Positions 1-7,165 of a stretch of 15,483 nt of DNA are shown in pieces (position 1 is the stretch's first letter; each line of letters starts with the position of its first letter). The DNA lies in the NCBI GenBank assembly GCA_016302705.1, contig JAEDNC010000009.1, positions 1 to 15,483 on the forward strand, given 5' to 3'. The notes under the pieces are model-generated. The model was given only the letters and a program-made list of their open reading frames with translations, was not told the DNA's origin and searched no databases. The translations under genes were made by a program, and so were the position numbers. The DNA comes from Bacilli bacterium. GTDB taxonomy: Bacteria; Bacillota_I; Bacilli_A; RFN20; CAG-826.

Positions 1-75
1 CTATATTTTTGCTTCTCCCATATATGTGTGTGCTCGCTTGTGCTCAGAATTTAATAGGCGCACTTACTTATTCCT
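1..75. other. Left-edge intergenic sequence with a short direct repeat
   Basis: This is non-coding sequence upstream of the rpmH promoter. It contains TGTGCTC twice (29-35 and 39-45), spaced 10 bases start to start. In many bacteria dnaA and oriC lie upstream of rpmH, but I find no TTATCCACA-like DnaA box here. The intergenic region continues beyond the window. Confidence 0.4.
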
Positions 76-105
76 TTGACTTTGTTTTATAAATACATTT
101 ATAAT
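76..105 (+). promoter_or_regulatory. Sigma-A-type promoter of the rpmH-rnpA-yidC-khpB block
   Basis: A -35 element TTGACT (76-81) and a perfect -10 TATAAT (100-105) are separated by 18 bases. Transcription would start near 112, leaving a leader of about 27 bases before rpmH. This is the best promoter match in the window and fits the high expression expected for a ribosomal protein gene. No start site has been measured. Confidence 0.8.
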
Positions 106-138
106 GCTTAATGCGTAAATTTTGGAGGAATACGTATC

Positions 139-273
139 ATGAAAAGAACATATCAACCAAGTAAAGTAAAACACGCTCACAAAGCTGGTTTCAGAGCTAG
201 AATGAAATCCGCAACTGGCAGAAATGTATTAGCCAGAAGAAGAGCTAAAGGTCGTAAGCGCTTAACTGCTTAA
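139..273 (+). CDS. rpmH: 50S ribosomal protein L34
   Basis: This gene encodes a 44-residue, very basic protein of the large ribosomal subunit. It starts MKRTYQPSKVKHAHKAGF and ends in an arginine/lysine-rich tail (RRRAKGRKRLTA), which is diagnostic of L34 in both length and sequence. A GGAGG ribosome binding site at 124-128 precedes the ATG by 10 bases. It is the first gene after the promoter at 76-105 and lies 29 bases upstream of rnpA, the near-universal bacterial arrangement. The internal RMKSATGRNVLARR segment is the family's conserved core, with RM where the commonest form has GFR-R-M spacing. No anomaly seen. Confidence 0.97.
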   Translation: MKRTYQPSKVKHAHKAGFRARMKSATGRNVLARRRAKGRKRLTA

Positions 274-302
274 TTTTTGCTTTATTCCATTTGGGGGTTT
301 GA

Positions 303-638
303 ATGAAAGTTATTAATCGAGTAAAAGATCGCCAAGATTTTGTCTTAACTGTCAGAAAAGGTAGGACCCTCAAAGAGACACCCTATATTGTTCATTATCT
401 CGAAAACGATCAATCTGTTTGCCGAGTAGGGTTAAGCGTCTCAAAAAGAATTGGTAACGCTGTTACGCGTAACCGAATTAAGAGGCAAGCACGAGCTATG
501 TGTGACTCGTTAATTGATTATTCATCTCACACATTCGATGTTGTTATTGTTATAAAAAGCGAATTTTTAAATTCGGATTTCAACACTAACAAAACCATTC
601 TCAACAAATTGTTGAGTAGAATAGGAATTACCAAATGA
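303..638 (+). CDS. rnpA: Ribonuclease P protein component
   Basis: This is the protein subunit of RNase P, which helps the catalytic RNA remove 5' leaders from tRNA precursors. It has 111 residues, normal for the family. The signature RNR segment is present as GNAVTRNRIKRQAR (residues 51-64), preceded by the VGLSVSKRI strand (42-50). The N-terminal RVKDRQDF matches the usual start. The ribosome binding site is unusual: GGGGG (293-297), which would pair with the CCUCC of 16S rRNA through one G-U wobble. The stop TGA overlaps the yidC ATG (ATGA), so the two genes are probably translationally coupled. It is the only gene in the window ending in TGA. Confidence 0.95.
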   Translation: MKVINRVKDRQDFVLTVRKGRTLKETPYIVHYLENDQSVCRVGLSVSKRIGNAVTRNRIKRQARAMCDSLIDYSSHTFDVVIVIKSEFLNSDFNTNKTILNKLLSRIGITK

Positions 639-2185
639 AAAAAGGAACTAAAATTGGTTTAGGTGTTGCCTTACTTGTTCTTGGAACAGTTGCGGTAACA
701 AGCTGTACTCAATCCTTCTGTTCCGCAACCGACACAGCACGTATCATGTATGCCTATGAACCTGGCATCACACGTTATAGCGCAGGTGGAAGTAGTATGC
801 TCGAAATCACAGATTCCGAGACTGGCTACAAGTACACTATCGAAAATCTCAATGTTGAAGTTGCAACTTTTGATACCGGAACAGATAGTTTTAAATTTGG
901 TACCGATGATAATGGATATGCATCCAATCTCAACTCGATCATTGCTGCTGCTAAAAATTCTGGATATATTATCCCAACCGCAGCCACTACTGATTACTTC
1001 AGAGTGTTTGATCAATTAGTTCTTGAAAGCATTTTGAAAGAAGCGCTCGTTAAAAATGGCGGTAATATTACAGTCAACTGTAATGTTACTGATGATTTCA
1101 CATCATTTAAAGATGATATAGCTAAATATAGCTATAAAAAATTCGTCAAAGCTGATGGGGCACCTCTTTGGGAAGTTTTCGATGAATATGATGCTAAAGT
1201 TAGAGCTACACCATCAATTAATATTGATGCTGCTCCAAGCACTGATTTCATTGCTGTTTACAAACAAAGAATTAATGCTTATGCCAATACATACCGTACA
1301 TGTTTAACCACAGTTGAAGGTAAATATGGATCTTATGGTTCAACTTCTGATGGAGTTTATATTGGTGCTAAGGATTGGGGTTATGCCTGGTCTAAAGGTT
1401 TCTTTGAAGGATTGCTAGTTTTCCCAATTGGTTGGTTAATTGACCAAATCGTTGGTGGATTTAGAGGAGCTGGTTTATCCGCTGGAGGAGCTGCTTTATT
1501 AGGTATCATTTTTGTAACTTTGATCATTAGATCACTTATGCTACTTGCCACGTTCAAATCAACTGCAGGCAATGCTAAGATGACCGAATTACAACCTGAA
1601 ATTCAAAAGATTCAAAACAAATATCCAAATTCCAACACTTCTCAAGCTGAAAAGCAAAGAATGGCGGAAGAAATGCAACGTCTTTATAAGAAGCACAAGA
1701 TTAATCCATTTAGTAGCTTACTTGTAATGATTGTCCAATTCCCTGTCTTCATCTGTGTTTGGGGTGCTTTGAGTGGATCTAGTGCAATCACTAACGGTTC
1801 TATTTTCGGATTATCATTAGCGTTGGGTATTAAAGATGTCCTCTTTAACGCAACCAACTGGACAGTTGCTGGTGGTTATTCAGCAGTTACAGCTTTAATC
1901 GTCTTCATCTTAATGGCAGGTGCACAAACTGTCAGTATGCTTTTACCACAATGGATTCAAAAAGCAAAAGCGAAGAAGGTTTCAAAATTAGGCAAGAATC
2001 CTGCCCAACAACAACAAAACACAACAATGAAGATTTTCACTTATGTCATGCTTGCAATGATTATCTTCATGGGCTTCTCCCTTGTTAGTGCTATGGGTAT
2101 TTACTGGTTTATCGGAGCGTTATTCTCAATTGCTCAAACCTTAATTACTCAACACATCACTTCCAAGAAAGCTAAAAACAAATAA
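635..2185 (+). CDS. yidC: YidC/OxaI-family membrane protein insertase, lipoprotein type with enlarged N-terminal domain
   Basis: This gene encodes the insertase that helps membrane proteins enter and fold in the cytoplasmic membrane. Residues 1-24 form a lipoprotein signal with lipobox VTSC, so Cys24 should be lipidated after cleavage. The conserved core starts near residue 255. It includes a hydrophobic segment with Arg299 (the position of the groove arginine in SpoIIIJ/YidC), the cytoplasmic hairpin after KMTELQPEIQKIQNKY, and the INPFSSLLVMIVQFPVF segment (356-372). Two further membrane regions (about 415-437 and 467-505) and a basic tail follow. Total length is 516 residues, whereas typical Gram-positive YidC proteins are about 260-290. 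The excess is a roughly 220-residue extracytoplasmic stretch (about 28-245) that I cannot assign to a family. AGGA at 623-626 serves the ATG. The position between rnpA and khpB is canonical. Confidence 0.93.
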   Translation: MKKGTKIGLGVALLVLGTVAVTSCTQSFCSATDTARIMYAYEPGITRYSAGGSSMLEITDSETGYKYTIENLNVEVATFDTGTDSFKFGTDDNGYASNLNSIIAAAKNSGYIIPTAATTDYFRVFDQLVLESILKEALVKNGGNITVNCNVTDDFTSFKDDIAKYSYKKFVKADGAPLWEVFDEYDAKVRATPSINIDAAPSTDFIAVYKQRINAYANTYRTCLTTVEGKYGSYGSTSDGVYIGAKDWGYAWSKGFFEGLLVFPIGWLIDQIVGGFRGAGLSAGGAALLGIIFVTLIIRSLMLLATFKSTAGNAKMTELQPEIQKIQNKYPNSNTSQAEKQRMAEEMQRLYKKHKINPFSSLLVMIVQFPVFICVWGALSGSSAITNGSIFGLSLALGIKDVLFNATNWTVAGGYSAVTALIVFILMAGAQTVSMLLPQWIQKAKAKKVSKLGKNPAQQQQNTTMKIFTYVMLAMIIFMGFSLVSAMGIYWFIGALFSIAQTLITQHITSKKAKNK

Positions 2186-2200
2186 GGAGAATATATATTT

Positions 2201-2806
2201 ATGGAAATATATACAGCTAAAAATATTGATGAAGCTCTTCAAAAAGCTTCTGAAAAAACAGGCAAGCCACTCACCGAGCTTATTTACCGTGACAGTGGTA
2301 AGACTGTTGGCTTATTCTCTAAAAAAGTTCAAGTCGAAGTATATGATCTTGCTGATGTAGTGAGATACGCTGAAGACTATTTATTAAATGCTACTGATGC
2401 TTTAGGAATCGAAAGTTCTGTTAAGAGTAAATTAGACGATGATGTTATTAGAATCACTCTTGATAGCACTCACAATCCAATTTTGATTGGAAAGAACGGT
2501 GTCACACTTCAAGCGCTTAATGAATTAGTGAAACTTGCTACAAATAATTACTTCCACAAGAGATTTAGAATTCTTCTTGATATCAATGGATATAAAGATA
2601 ATAAATACTCTAAACTTGAAAGACTTGCGAGAAAGTTAGCCAAGGATGTCCAAAAGACAAAAACAACTTATACTTTTGATCCAATGCCAGCCGATGAAAG
2701 AAGAGCAATTCACAACGCTCTTAACGGATGGAGAAATATTAAAACTGAGTCTGTTGGTGAAGGAAGCCATAGACAAGTTCAAATTATTTTTGTTGAAAGT
2801 AAATAA
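2201..2806 (+). CDS. khpB: KhpB/Jag RNA-binding protein (Jag_N, KH, R3H)
   Basis: This is a cytoplasmic RNA-binding protein. In other Firmicutes KhpB (also called Jag or EloR) pairs with KhpA and affects cell elongation and division through RNA. The three expected parts are visible. Residues 1-50 form a Jag_N domain (ENDS-like MEIYTAKNIDEAL, with GLFSKK). A KH domain has the GKNG loop at 97-100 followed by TLQALNELV. A C-terminal R3H domain has ERRAIHNAL, with Arg167 and His171 forming R-x3-H, then GEGSHRQV. At 201 residues it is normal to slightly short. A good ribosome binding site, AAGGAGA (2184-2190), overlaps the yidC stop. An intrinsic terminator follows immediately, so this is the last gene of the first block. 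Confidence 0.93.
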   Translation: MEIYTAKNIDEALQKASEKTGKPLTELIYRDSGKTVGLFSKKVQVEVYDLADVVRYAEDYLLNATDALGIESSVKSKLDDDVIRITLDSTHNPILIGKNGVTLQALNELVKLATNNYFHKRFRILLDINGYKDNKYSKLERLARKLAKDVQKTKTTYTFDPMPADERRAIHNALNGWRNIKTESVGEGSHRQVQIIFVESK

Positions 2807-2807
2807 T

Positions 2808-2832
2808 AAAAGGCACCCTTTGGGTGCTTTTT
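2808..2832 (+). terminator. Intrinsic terminator after khpB
   Basis: The arms GCACCC (2813-2818) and GGGTGC (2822-2827) enclose a TTT loop, followed by five T residues (2828-2832). The upstream A-run extends the stem. It begins directly after the khpB stop and lies just ahead of the mnmE start at 2849. Confidence 0.85.
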
Positions 2833-2848
2833 AGAAAGATGAGATTAT

Positions 2849-4183
2849 ATGTTTGAAACAATCGTCGCCTTAGCAACAGCGCCACTAAAAAGCGCACTTC
2901 ACATTATCAGAGTTTCTGGTGATGATTGTTTTGACATTGTCTCGAAATGTTTCTCTAAAGATATTAGAGACATTAAAGAAAGAACACTCTTAGTGGGTCA
3001 CATTTTAGATGGAGAAAAAATAGTAGATGAAGTAGTCACCGCTATTTATAAAGGCCCAAAATCCTTTACTGGAGAAGATCTTGTTGAAATTATTTGTCAC
3101 GGAAGTGTATTAATCGCTAACGAGATTATTTCCTTACTTTTATCTAAGGGTGCTAGATTAGCCACTAATGGCGAATATACCTCACGAGCGTTCCTTCATG
3201 AAAGAATTGATTTAGTTCAAGCAGAAGCTATTAATGACGTTATTAACGCCACCACAAAAGAAGCAAAAGAGTTATCTATGCTCTCCTTAAAAGGAGAGAC
3301 TAGTAAACTGATTCTCCCTTTAAAGAAAAGAATAGCTGATATTTTATCTTTGATTGAAGTTAATATTGATTATCCAGAATATGAGGATATCGAAGTTGCG
3401 AATAAAGATAATGTAATTTCTATCGTTGATGAACTTGTCCCTCAAATCGATAAGTTAGTTAGCGAAGGAGAAAAAGGTTTGATTATCAAAGAAGGTATTA
3501 AAGTTAGCCTTGTTGGTAAACCAAACGTTGGCAAATCTTCTTTATTAAACGCTTTACTCGGTGAATCTAAAGCTATTGTTACTGATATAGCAGGAACCAC
3601 TAGAGACATTGTTGAAGGAGAGATTAATCTCAATGGTGTCGTGCTTCATTTATTAGATACTGCAGGAATTAGAGATGTCGATGATAAAGTGGAATCCATT
3701 GGAGTAAATAAATCTAAAGATGCGATTAAAGAATCTGACTTAGTCATTGTTCTTTTAGATGCGTCTAATGAAATAGATGATCAAGACAAAGAGATTTTAG
3801 ATCTCGTTAAAGATGTCCCACATATCGTCGTTTATAACAAAATCGATAAGGCGAGTGGTAATAAGTTATTTAAAGATTCGATTTGTATTTCTGCTTTAAA
3901 TAATGACATCACTCCACTTAAGAATGCAGTCTACGAAAGACTTGGCCTCAAAGAGGAGACTTTCAAAATTCCATCATTAAATAACACAAGACAATTAGGA
4001 TTACTCAAAAACGTGAAAGAAAGCCTCTTAAATGCGAAAGAAGACGCCTTAAATGACTTACCAATCGATTTAGTGAGCGTTTCTCTTCACGATGCTTATA
4101 ACGCCACTCTAGAGATTTTAGGCGAATACAATCAAACTGATATCTCTAAAGAAATATTCTCAAGATTTTGTGTTGGTAAATAA
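2849..4183 (+). CDS. mnmE: tRNA modification GTPase MnmE
   Basis: With MnmG, this GTPase installs the (carboxymethyl)aminomethyl group at C5 of the wobble uridine in certain tRNAs. The N-terminal folate-binding domain (1-118) begins MFETIVALATAP. An embedded G domain carries G1 GKPNVGKSS (223-231), the G2 TTRD (250-253), G3 DTAG (270-273), G4 NKID (330-333) and G5 SAL (348-350). The C-terminus is FCVGK, with the catalytic C-x-G-K motif (Cys441). Length is 444 residues, close to the family norm. The Shine-Dalgarno sequence is poor (GATGAG region, 2838-2843). It is the first gene after the khpB terminator, yet I find no clear promoter in the 16 bases between. mnmG, a frequent neighbour, is not in the window. 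tatD starts 2 bases after the stop. Confidence 0.96.
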   Translation: MFETIVALATAPLKSALHIIRVSGDDCFDIVSKCFSKDIRDIKERTLLVGHILDGEKIVDEVVTAIYKGPKSFTGEDLVEIICHGSVLIANEIISLLLSKGARLATNGEYTSRAFLHERIDLVQAEAINDVINATTKEAKELSMLSLKGETSKLILPLKKRIADILSLIEVNIDYPEYEDIEVANKDNVISIVDELVPQIDKLVSEGEKGLIIKEGIKVSLVGKPNVGKSSLLNALLGESKAIVTDIAGTTRDIVEGEINLNGVVLHLLDTAGIRDVDDKVESIGVNKSKDAIKESDLVIVLLDASNEIDDQDKEILDLVKDVPHIVVYNKIDKASGNKLFKDSICISALNNDITPLKNAVYERLGLKEETFKIPSLNNTRQLGLLKNVKESLLNAKEDALNDLPIDLVSVSLHDAYNATLEILGEYNQTDISKEIFSRFCVGK

Positions 4184-4185
4184 TT

Positions 4186-4959
4186 ATGATGTTTGATTCT
4201 CATTGCCACCTTAATGATGAAAACCTTTATCCAAAAATTGATGAGGTTATAGAGGCCGCCAAAAAGACTGGAGTAAAGAAATTTTTAGTTGTTGGTTATG
4301 ATAAAAATTCATCTTTACTAGCAGTTAAAATTGCTGATAAATATGAAGAATGCTACGCCGCTATTGGATTTCATCCAACTGAGATAGAAGGAGTGAGTGA
4401 AGAAGATTATAACAAAGTTATGTCTCTTTCATCGCATAAAAAAGTAGTAGCAATTGGAGAGATTGGTCTTGATTATCACTGGGTCAAAGATGAAGAAAAA
4501 AGAGAGAACCAAAAGAAATGGTTCATCAAACAAATTGAATACGCGAACGAACACCATTTACCAATCTCAATTCATAATCGTGAATCAACAGAAGACTGCG
4601 TTGAAATATTAAAAGAACACACCCCAAAATATAGCGGAGTAATGCACTGCTATTCTGGAAGCGTTGAAACCATGGACATCGTTTTAAACCTAGGGATGTA
4701 TATTGCCTTAGGAGGAACAGTTACTTTCACTAACGCAAAGACTCCAAAAGAAGTCGCAGAAGTTGTTCCACTAGATAGATTATTAATCGAAACAGATTCT
4801 CCATATCTCACTCCGCACCCACATCGTGGTGAGAAAAATGAGCCAAAATATATTTGCCTAGTTTTAGAAGAAATTGCGCGATTAAAAGACATGTCCAAAA
4901 AGCATTTGGAAGATGTGATTTATAAAAATACATGTCGCTTATTTAACATTGATGAATAA
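4186..4959 (+). CDS. tatD: TatD-family metal-dependent hydrolase (DNase)
   Basis: This is a cytoplasmic TIM-barrel metalloenzyme; characterised TatD proteins are 3'-5' exonucleases or DNases. All expected metal ligands are visible: DSHCHL (His6, His8), GEIGLDYH (Glu92), SIHNRE (His130), MHCYSG (His154) and ETDSPYLTP (Asp204). Length is 257 residues, typical. Two adjacent ATG codons (4186 and 4189) are possible starts. Neither has a recognisable ribosome binding site, and the gene begins 2 bases after mnmE, which suggests coupling. The order tatD-rnmV-rsmA is the conserved Bacillus arrangement. Confidence 0.95.
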   Translation: MMFDSHCHLNDENLYPKIDEVIEAAKKTGVKKFLVVGYDKNSSLLAVKIADKYEECYAAIGFHPTEIEGVSEEDYNKVMSLSSHKKVVAIGEIGLDYHWVKDEEKRENQKKWFIKQIEYANEHHLPISIHNRESTEDCVEILKEHTPKYSGVMHCYSGSVETMDIVLNLGMYIALGGTVTFTNAKTPKEVAEVVPLDRLLIETDSPYLTPHPHRGEKNEPKYICLVLEEIARLKDMSKKHLEDVIYKNTCRLFNIDE

Positions 4960-5482
4960 GATAAAAATTGATGGAGTTTTAATTGTAGAAGGTAAAGCCG
5001 ATGTAAGTTATTTATCAAACTTTGTCGACGCATTATTTTTTACCACTGGTGGCTACGATTTAAACAAAGAAAAAATTAGATTTCTAAAAAGAGCGGCCAA
5101 GGTAAATAAGCTCATAATTTACACTGATCCTGATGAAGCTGGCGAAACAATTAGAAATATGATTAAAAGTCAAATAAATCCAGTATTTGAAGCGAAAAGT
5201 GAGAAAATTGTCAGAAAAAGTTATAAAAAATTCGGAGTTGCAGAACTCCAAAAAAAAGAAGTTATTAAGTCGCTTTCTCCTTATGTGACTTCTAAAAAGA
5301 TGACCCATATTGATTATGAGTTATCGACCACTATTTCTTTAAGTGATAATCCTAGTAAAAGCAAGGATATTATTGTTAATAAATATGGGTTAATTAGAGG
5401 AAGTAATAAATCATTAGAAAATCAACTCAATATTTTAAGAGTGTCGATAGAAGATTTTAAGGAGACAATACGTGGAAATTAA
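4952..5482 (+). CDS. rnmV: Ribonuclease M5 (Toprim-domain 5S rRNA maturase)
   Basis: RNase M5 cleaves precursor 5S rRNA to its mature ends. The N-terminal Toprim domain is clear: IVEGKAD (catalytic Glu13) and YTDPDEAGE with Asp59 and Asp61, numbered from the ATG at 4952. Length is 176 residues from that start, near the usual 180-190. A TTG at 4949 is one codon upstream in the same frame; I prefer the ATG. No Shine-Dalgarno sequence is present and the gene overlaps the end of tatD, so reinitiation is likely. The segment that usually reads GVEHA is GVAEL here. The C-terminal half is less conserved, as is normal. The gene overlaps rsmA by 11 bases. Confidence 0.93.
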   Translation: MNKIKIDGVLIVEGKADVSYLSNFVDALFFTTGGYDLNKEKIRFLKRAAKVNKLIIYTDPDEAGETIRNMIKSQINPVFEAKSEKIVRKSYKKFGVAELQKKEVIKSLSPYVTSKKMTHIDYELSTTISLSDNPSKSKDIIVNKYGLIRGSNKSLENQLNILRVSIEDFKETIRGN

Positions 5483-6266
5483 TCGTTCTAACATTAACGA
5501 ATTAGTGAATAAATGTTCTGTTAAACCTGATAAGGATTACGGTCAAAATTTTCTTGTTGAACCATTAATCGCTGAGAAGATTGTCAACTCATTAGAAGTT
5601 AATATTGATGATTATGTTTTAGAAATCGGTCCAGGTCTAGGATCGCTTACTCATTTTCTTTATCAAAAGAGCAAATTAGATGTATGTGACATCGATTCTA
5701 GGATGATTGATTTCTTGAAGATTTTTTATAAGAAAGATATTAACTATATCTTAAATGATGTGAGAAAAATTGATGTCTCTAGTTACTCAAAAATTATTGG
5801 TAATCTCCCATATAACATCACCACTGAGTTAGTAACATTCTTACTCATGAATTCCAACGCGAAAAGAATGATACTCATGTGTCAAAGTGAAGCATTTAAT
5901 CGCTTCTATGATTTAGAAGGTGAAAATTATGGACCAGTGTCAGTTATGCTTCATTTATTAGGAACTCCTAAAAGGCTATTAACTGTAAAACCTGGTAGCT
6001 TCTATCCGGCTCCTAAATGCAACTCTTTAGTTTTCTCGTTTGATTTAGAACCTGTAATAGATAAAGAAACGGTTATAAAGGTCTATAAGATGTGTAAATC
6101 TATCTTCTTAAATAGAAGAAAGACTATTCTTAATAATCTTTCTAATTTAGTGAGTAAAGATAAAGCCTCTTTAATACTTAAAGAATTAAATATTGAAGAG
6201 AACAGAAGACCAGAAACTATTAGTCCAAGCGAATATTTACAAATGTTCTTATTGATCAATAAATAA
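5472..6266 (+). CDS. rsmA: 16S rRNA (adenine(1518)-N6/adenine(1519)-N6)-dimethyltransferase RsmA/KsgA
   Basis: This methyltransferase dimethylates two adjacent adenines in the 3' hairpin of 16S rRNA during small-subunit assembly. Visible motifs are GQNFL (24-28), the S-adenosylmethionine motif I EIGPGLG (51-57), DID (73-75) as the acidic motif II, and catalytic motif IV NLPY (111-114). The FYPAPKCNSLVF segment in the C-terminal part is also typical. Length is 264 residues, near the family norm. The start is GTG at 5472, supported by a strong AAGGAG (5459-5464). It lies inside the end of rnmV, giving an 11-base overlap. Confidence 0.95.
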   Translation: MEINRSNINELVNKCSVKPDKDYGQNFLVEPLIAEKIVNSLEVNIDDYVLEIGPGLGSLTHFLYQKSKLDVCDIDSRMIDFLKIFYKKDINYILNDVRKIDVSSYSKIIGNLPYNITTELVTFLLMNSNAKRMILMCQSEAFNRFYDLEGENYGPVSVMLHLLGTPKRLLTVKPGSFYPAPKCNSLVFSFDLEPVIDKETVIKVYKMCKSIFLNRRKTILNNLSNLVSKDKASLILKELNIEENRRPETISPSEYLQMFLLINK

Positions 6267-6293
6267 TGTATAATTATGAGGTAGAAATAATAT

Positions 6294-7151
6294 ATGGCAA
6301 AAAAGTCAGTTAAAAGTTATGCAAAGATTAACATCTCTTTAGATGTGGTCGAAAAAAGAAAAGATGGATATCACGAGCTTGATTCCATCATGCTTCCAAT
6401 AGAATTACACGATTCAATTATCATTGAAAAGCTTAATAGAAGTGTTGATAACTTTGTTACCGTTGATGATTTTTCTAATGGATTGATCCACTATAACTTA
6501 GCCACTACTTCAATCAATACGATGGCGAAGAAATATGGATTTTCTACTAAATTCAGAATTTATATCCATAAAGTTATTCCTATGCAAGCTGGTTTAGGTG
6601 GAGGTAGTTCTAACGCAGCCTTCACTATGAAAGCAGTTAATCAAATGCTTGATTTAGGAGCAACAAACGAAGAGTTAATTGATATCGCTACTCCTTTAGG
6701 AGCAGATATTCCGTTTTTCATTCCTTGCGTCCCATCTAGATGTAGAGGAATTGGAGAAAAGATTGAACCAGTTGAAGTTAAAAATAATTACTATGTTTTA
6801 TTAGTAAAACCAAATACTGGATGCTCCACTAAAGAAGTTTTCAATTTAGCGGACTCTATTGAATATAAACATCCAAATATTGAGAACGTTTTAAAGGCTC
6901 TTAGAGAGGGAGATGATGATTTACTTGCTGAATCTGTTGGAAACTCTTTAGAAGAGGCTGCTTCTCGCTTAGTGCCTGAAATTGCTCAATTAAAACAAAC
7001 TCTTAAAGATGCAGGATTAAAAATTGTCCTTATGAGTGGAAGTGGATCTACTGTATTTGCCTTATCTACCGAATTATCTTCTTTAAGAAAAGTTGCAAAA
7101 CAATTAGAAAATCATTACTTTGTGGAAATCACTAAAGTATTAAAGAAATAG
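6294..7151 (+). CDS. ispE: 4-diphosphocytidyl-2-C-methyl-D-erythritol kinase
   Basis: IspE phosphorylates CDP-methylerythritol at the 2-hydroxyl, the fourth step of the MEP pathway to isopentenyl diphosphate. It is a GHMP kinase. YAKINISLDV carries the catalytic Lys11 and RKDGYHELDSIM is the substrate region. The glycine-rich ATP loop is PMQAGLGGGSSNA (97-109), LGADIPFF holds Asp138, and the third motif is MSGSGSTVFAL. Length is 285 residues, typical. A GAGGT ribosome binding site (6278-6282) precedes the ATG. Adjacency to rsmA is conserved in Bacillus. Its presence implies that the organism uses the MEP route rather than mevalonate, provided the other genes exist elsewhere. Confidence 0.95.
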   Translation: MAKKSVKSYAKINISLDVVEKRKDGYHELDSIMLPIELHDSIIIEKLNRSVDNFVTVDDFSNGLIHYNLATTSINTMAKKYGFSTKFRIYIHKVIPMQAGLGGGSSNAAFTMKAVNQMLDLGATNEELIDIATPLGADIPFFIPCVPSRCRGIGEKIEPVEVKNNYYVLLVKPNTGCSTKEVFNLADSIEYKHPNIENVLKALREGDDDLLAESVGNSLEEAASRLVPEIAQLKQTLKDAGLKIVLMSGSGSTVFALSTELSSLRKVAKQLENHYFVEITKVLKK

Positions 7152-7165
7152 AAAGGATATTTAAA

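Noticed and set aside
1..138. oriC or DnaA boxes next to rpmH
   Set aside because: No TTATCCACA-like sequence was found on either strand in the visible part.
303..660. Mycoplasma genetic code with TGA as tryptophan
   Set aside because: rnpA would gain only a short tail, its TGA overlaps the yidC start in the usual manner, and all Trp codons inside clear genes are TGG.
6246..6274. Promoter for ispE using TATAAT at 6269-6274
   Set aside because: The -35 position (TTCTTA) matches only 3 of 6, and a start near 6281 would cut into the GAGGT ribosome binding site at 6278-6282.
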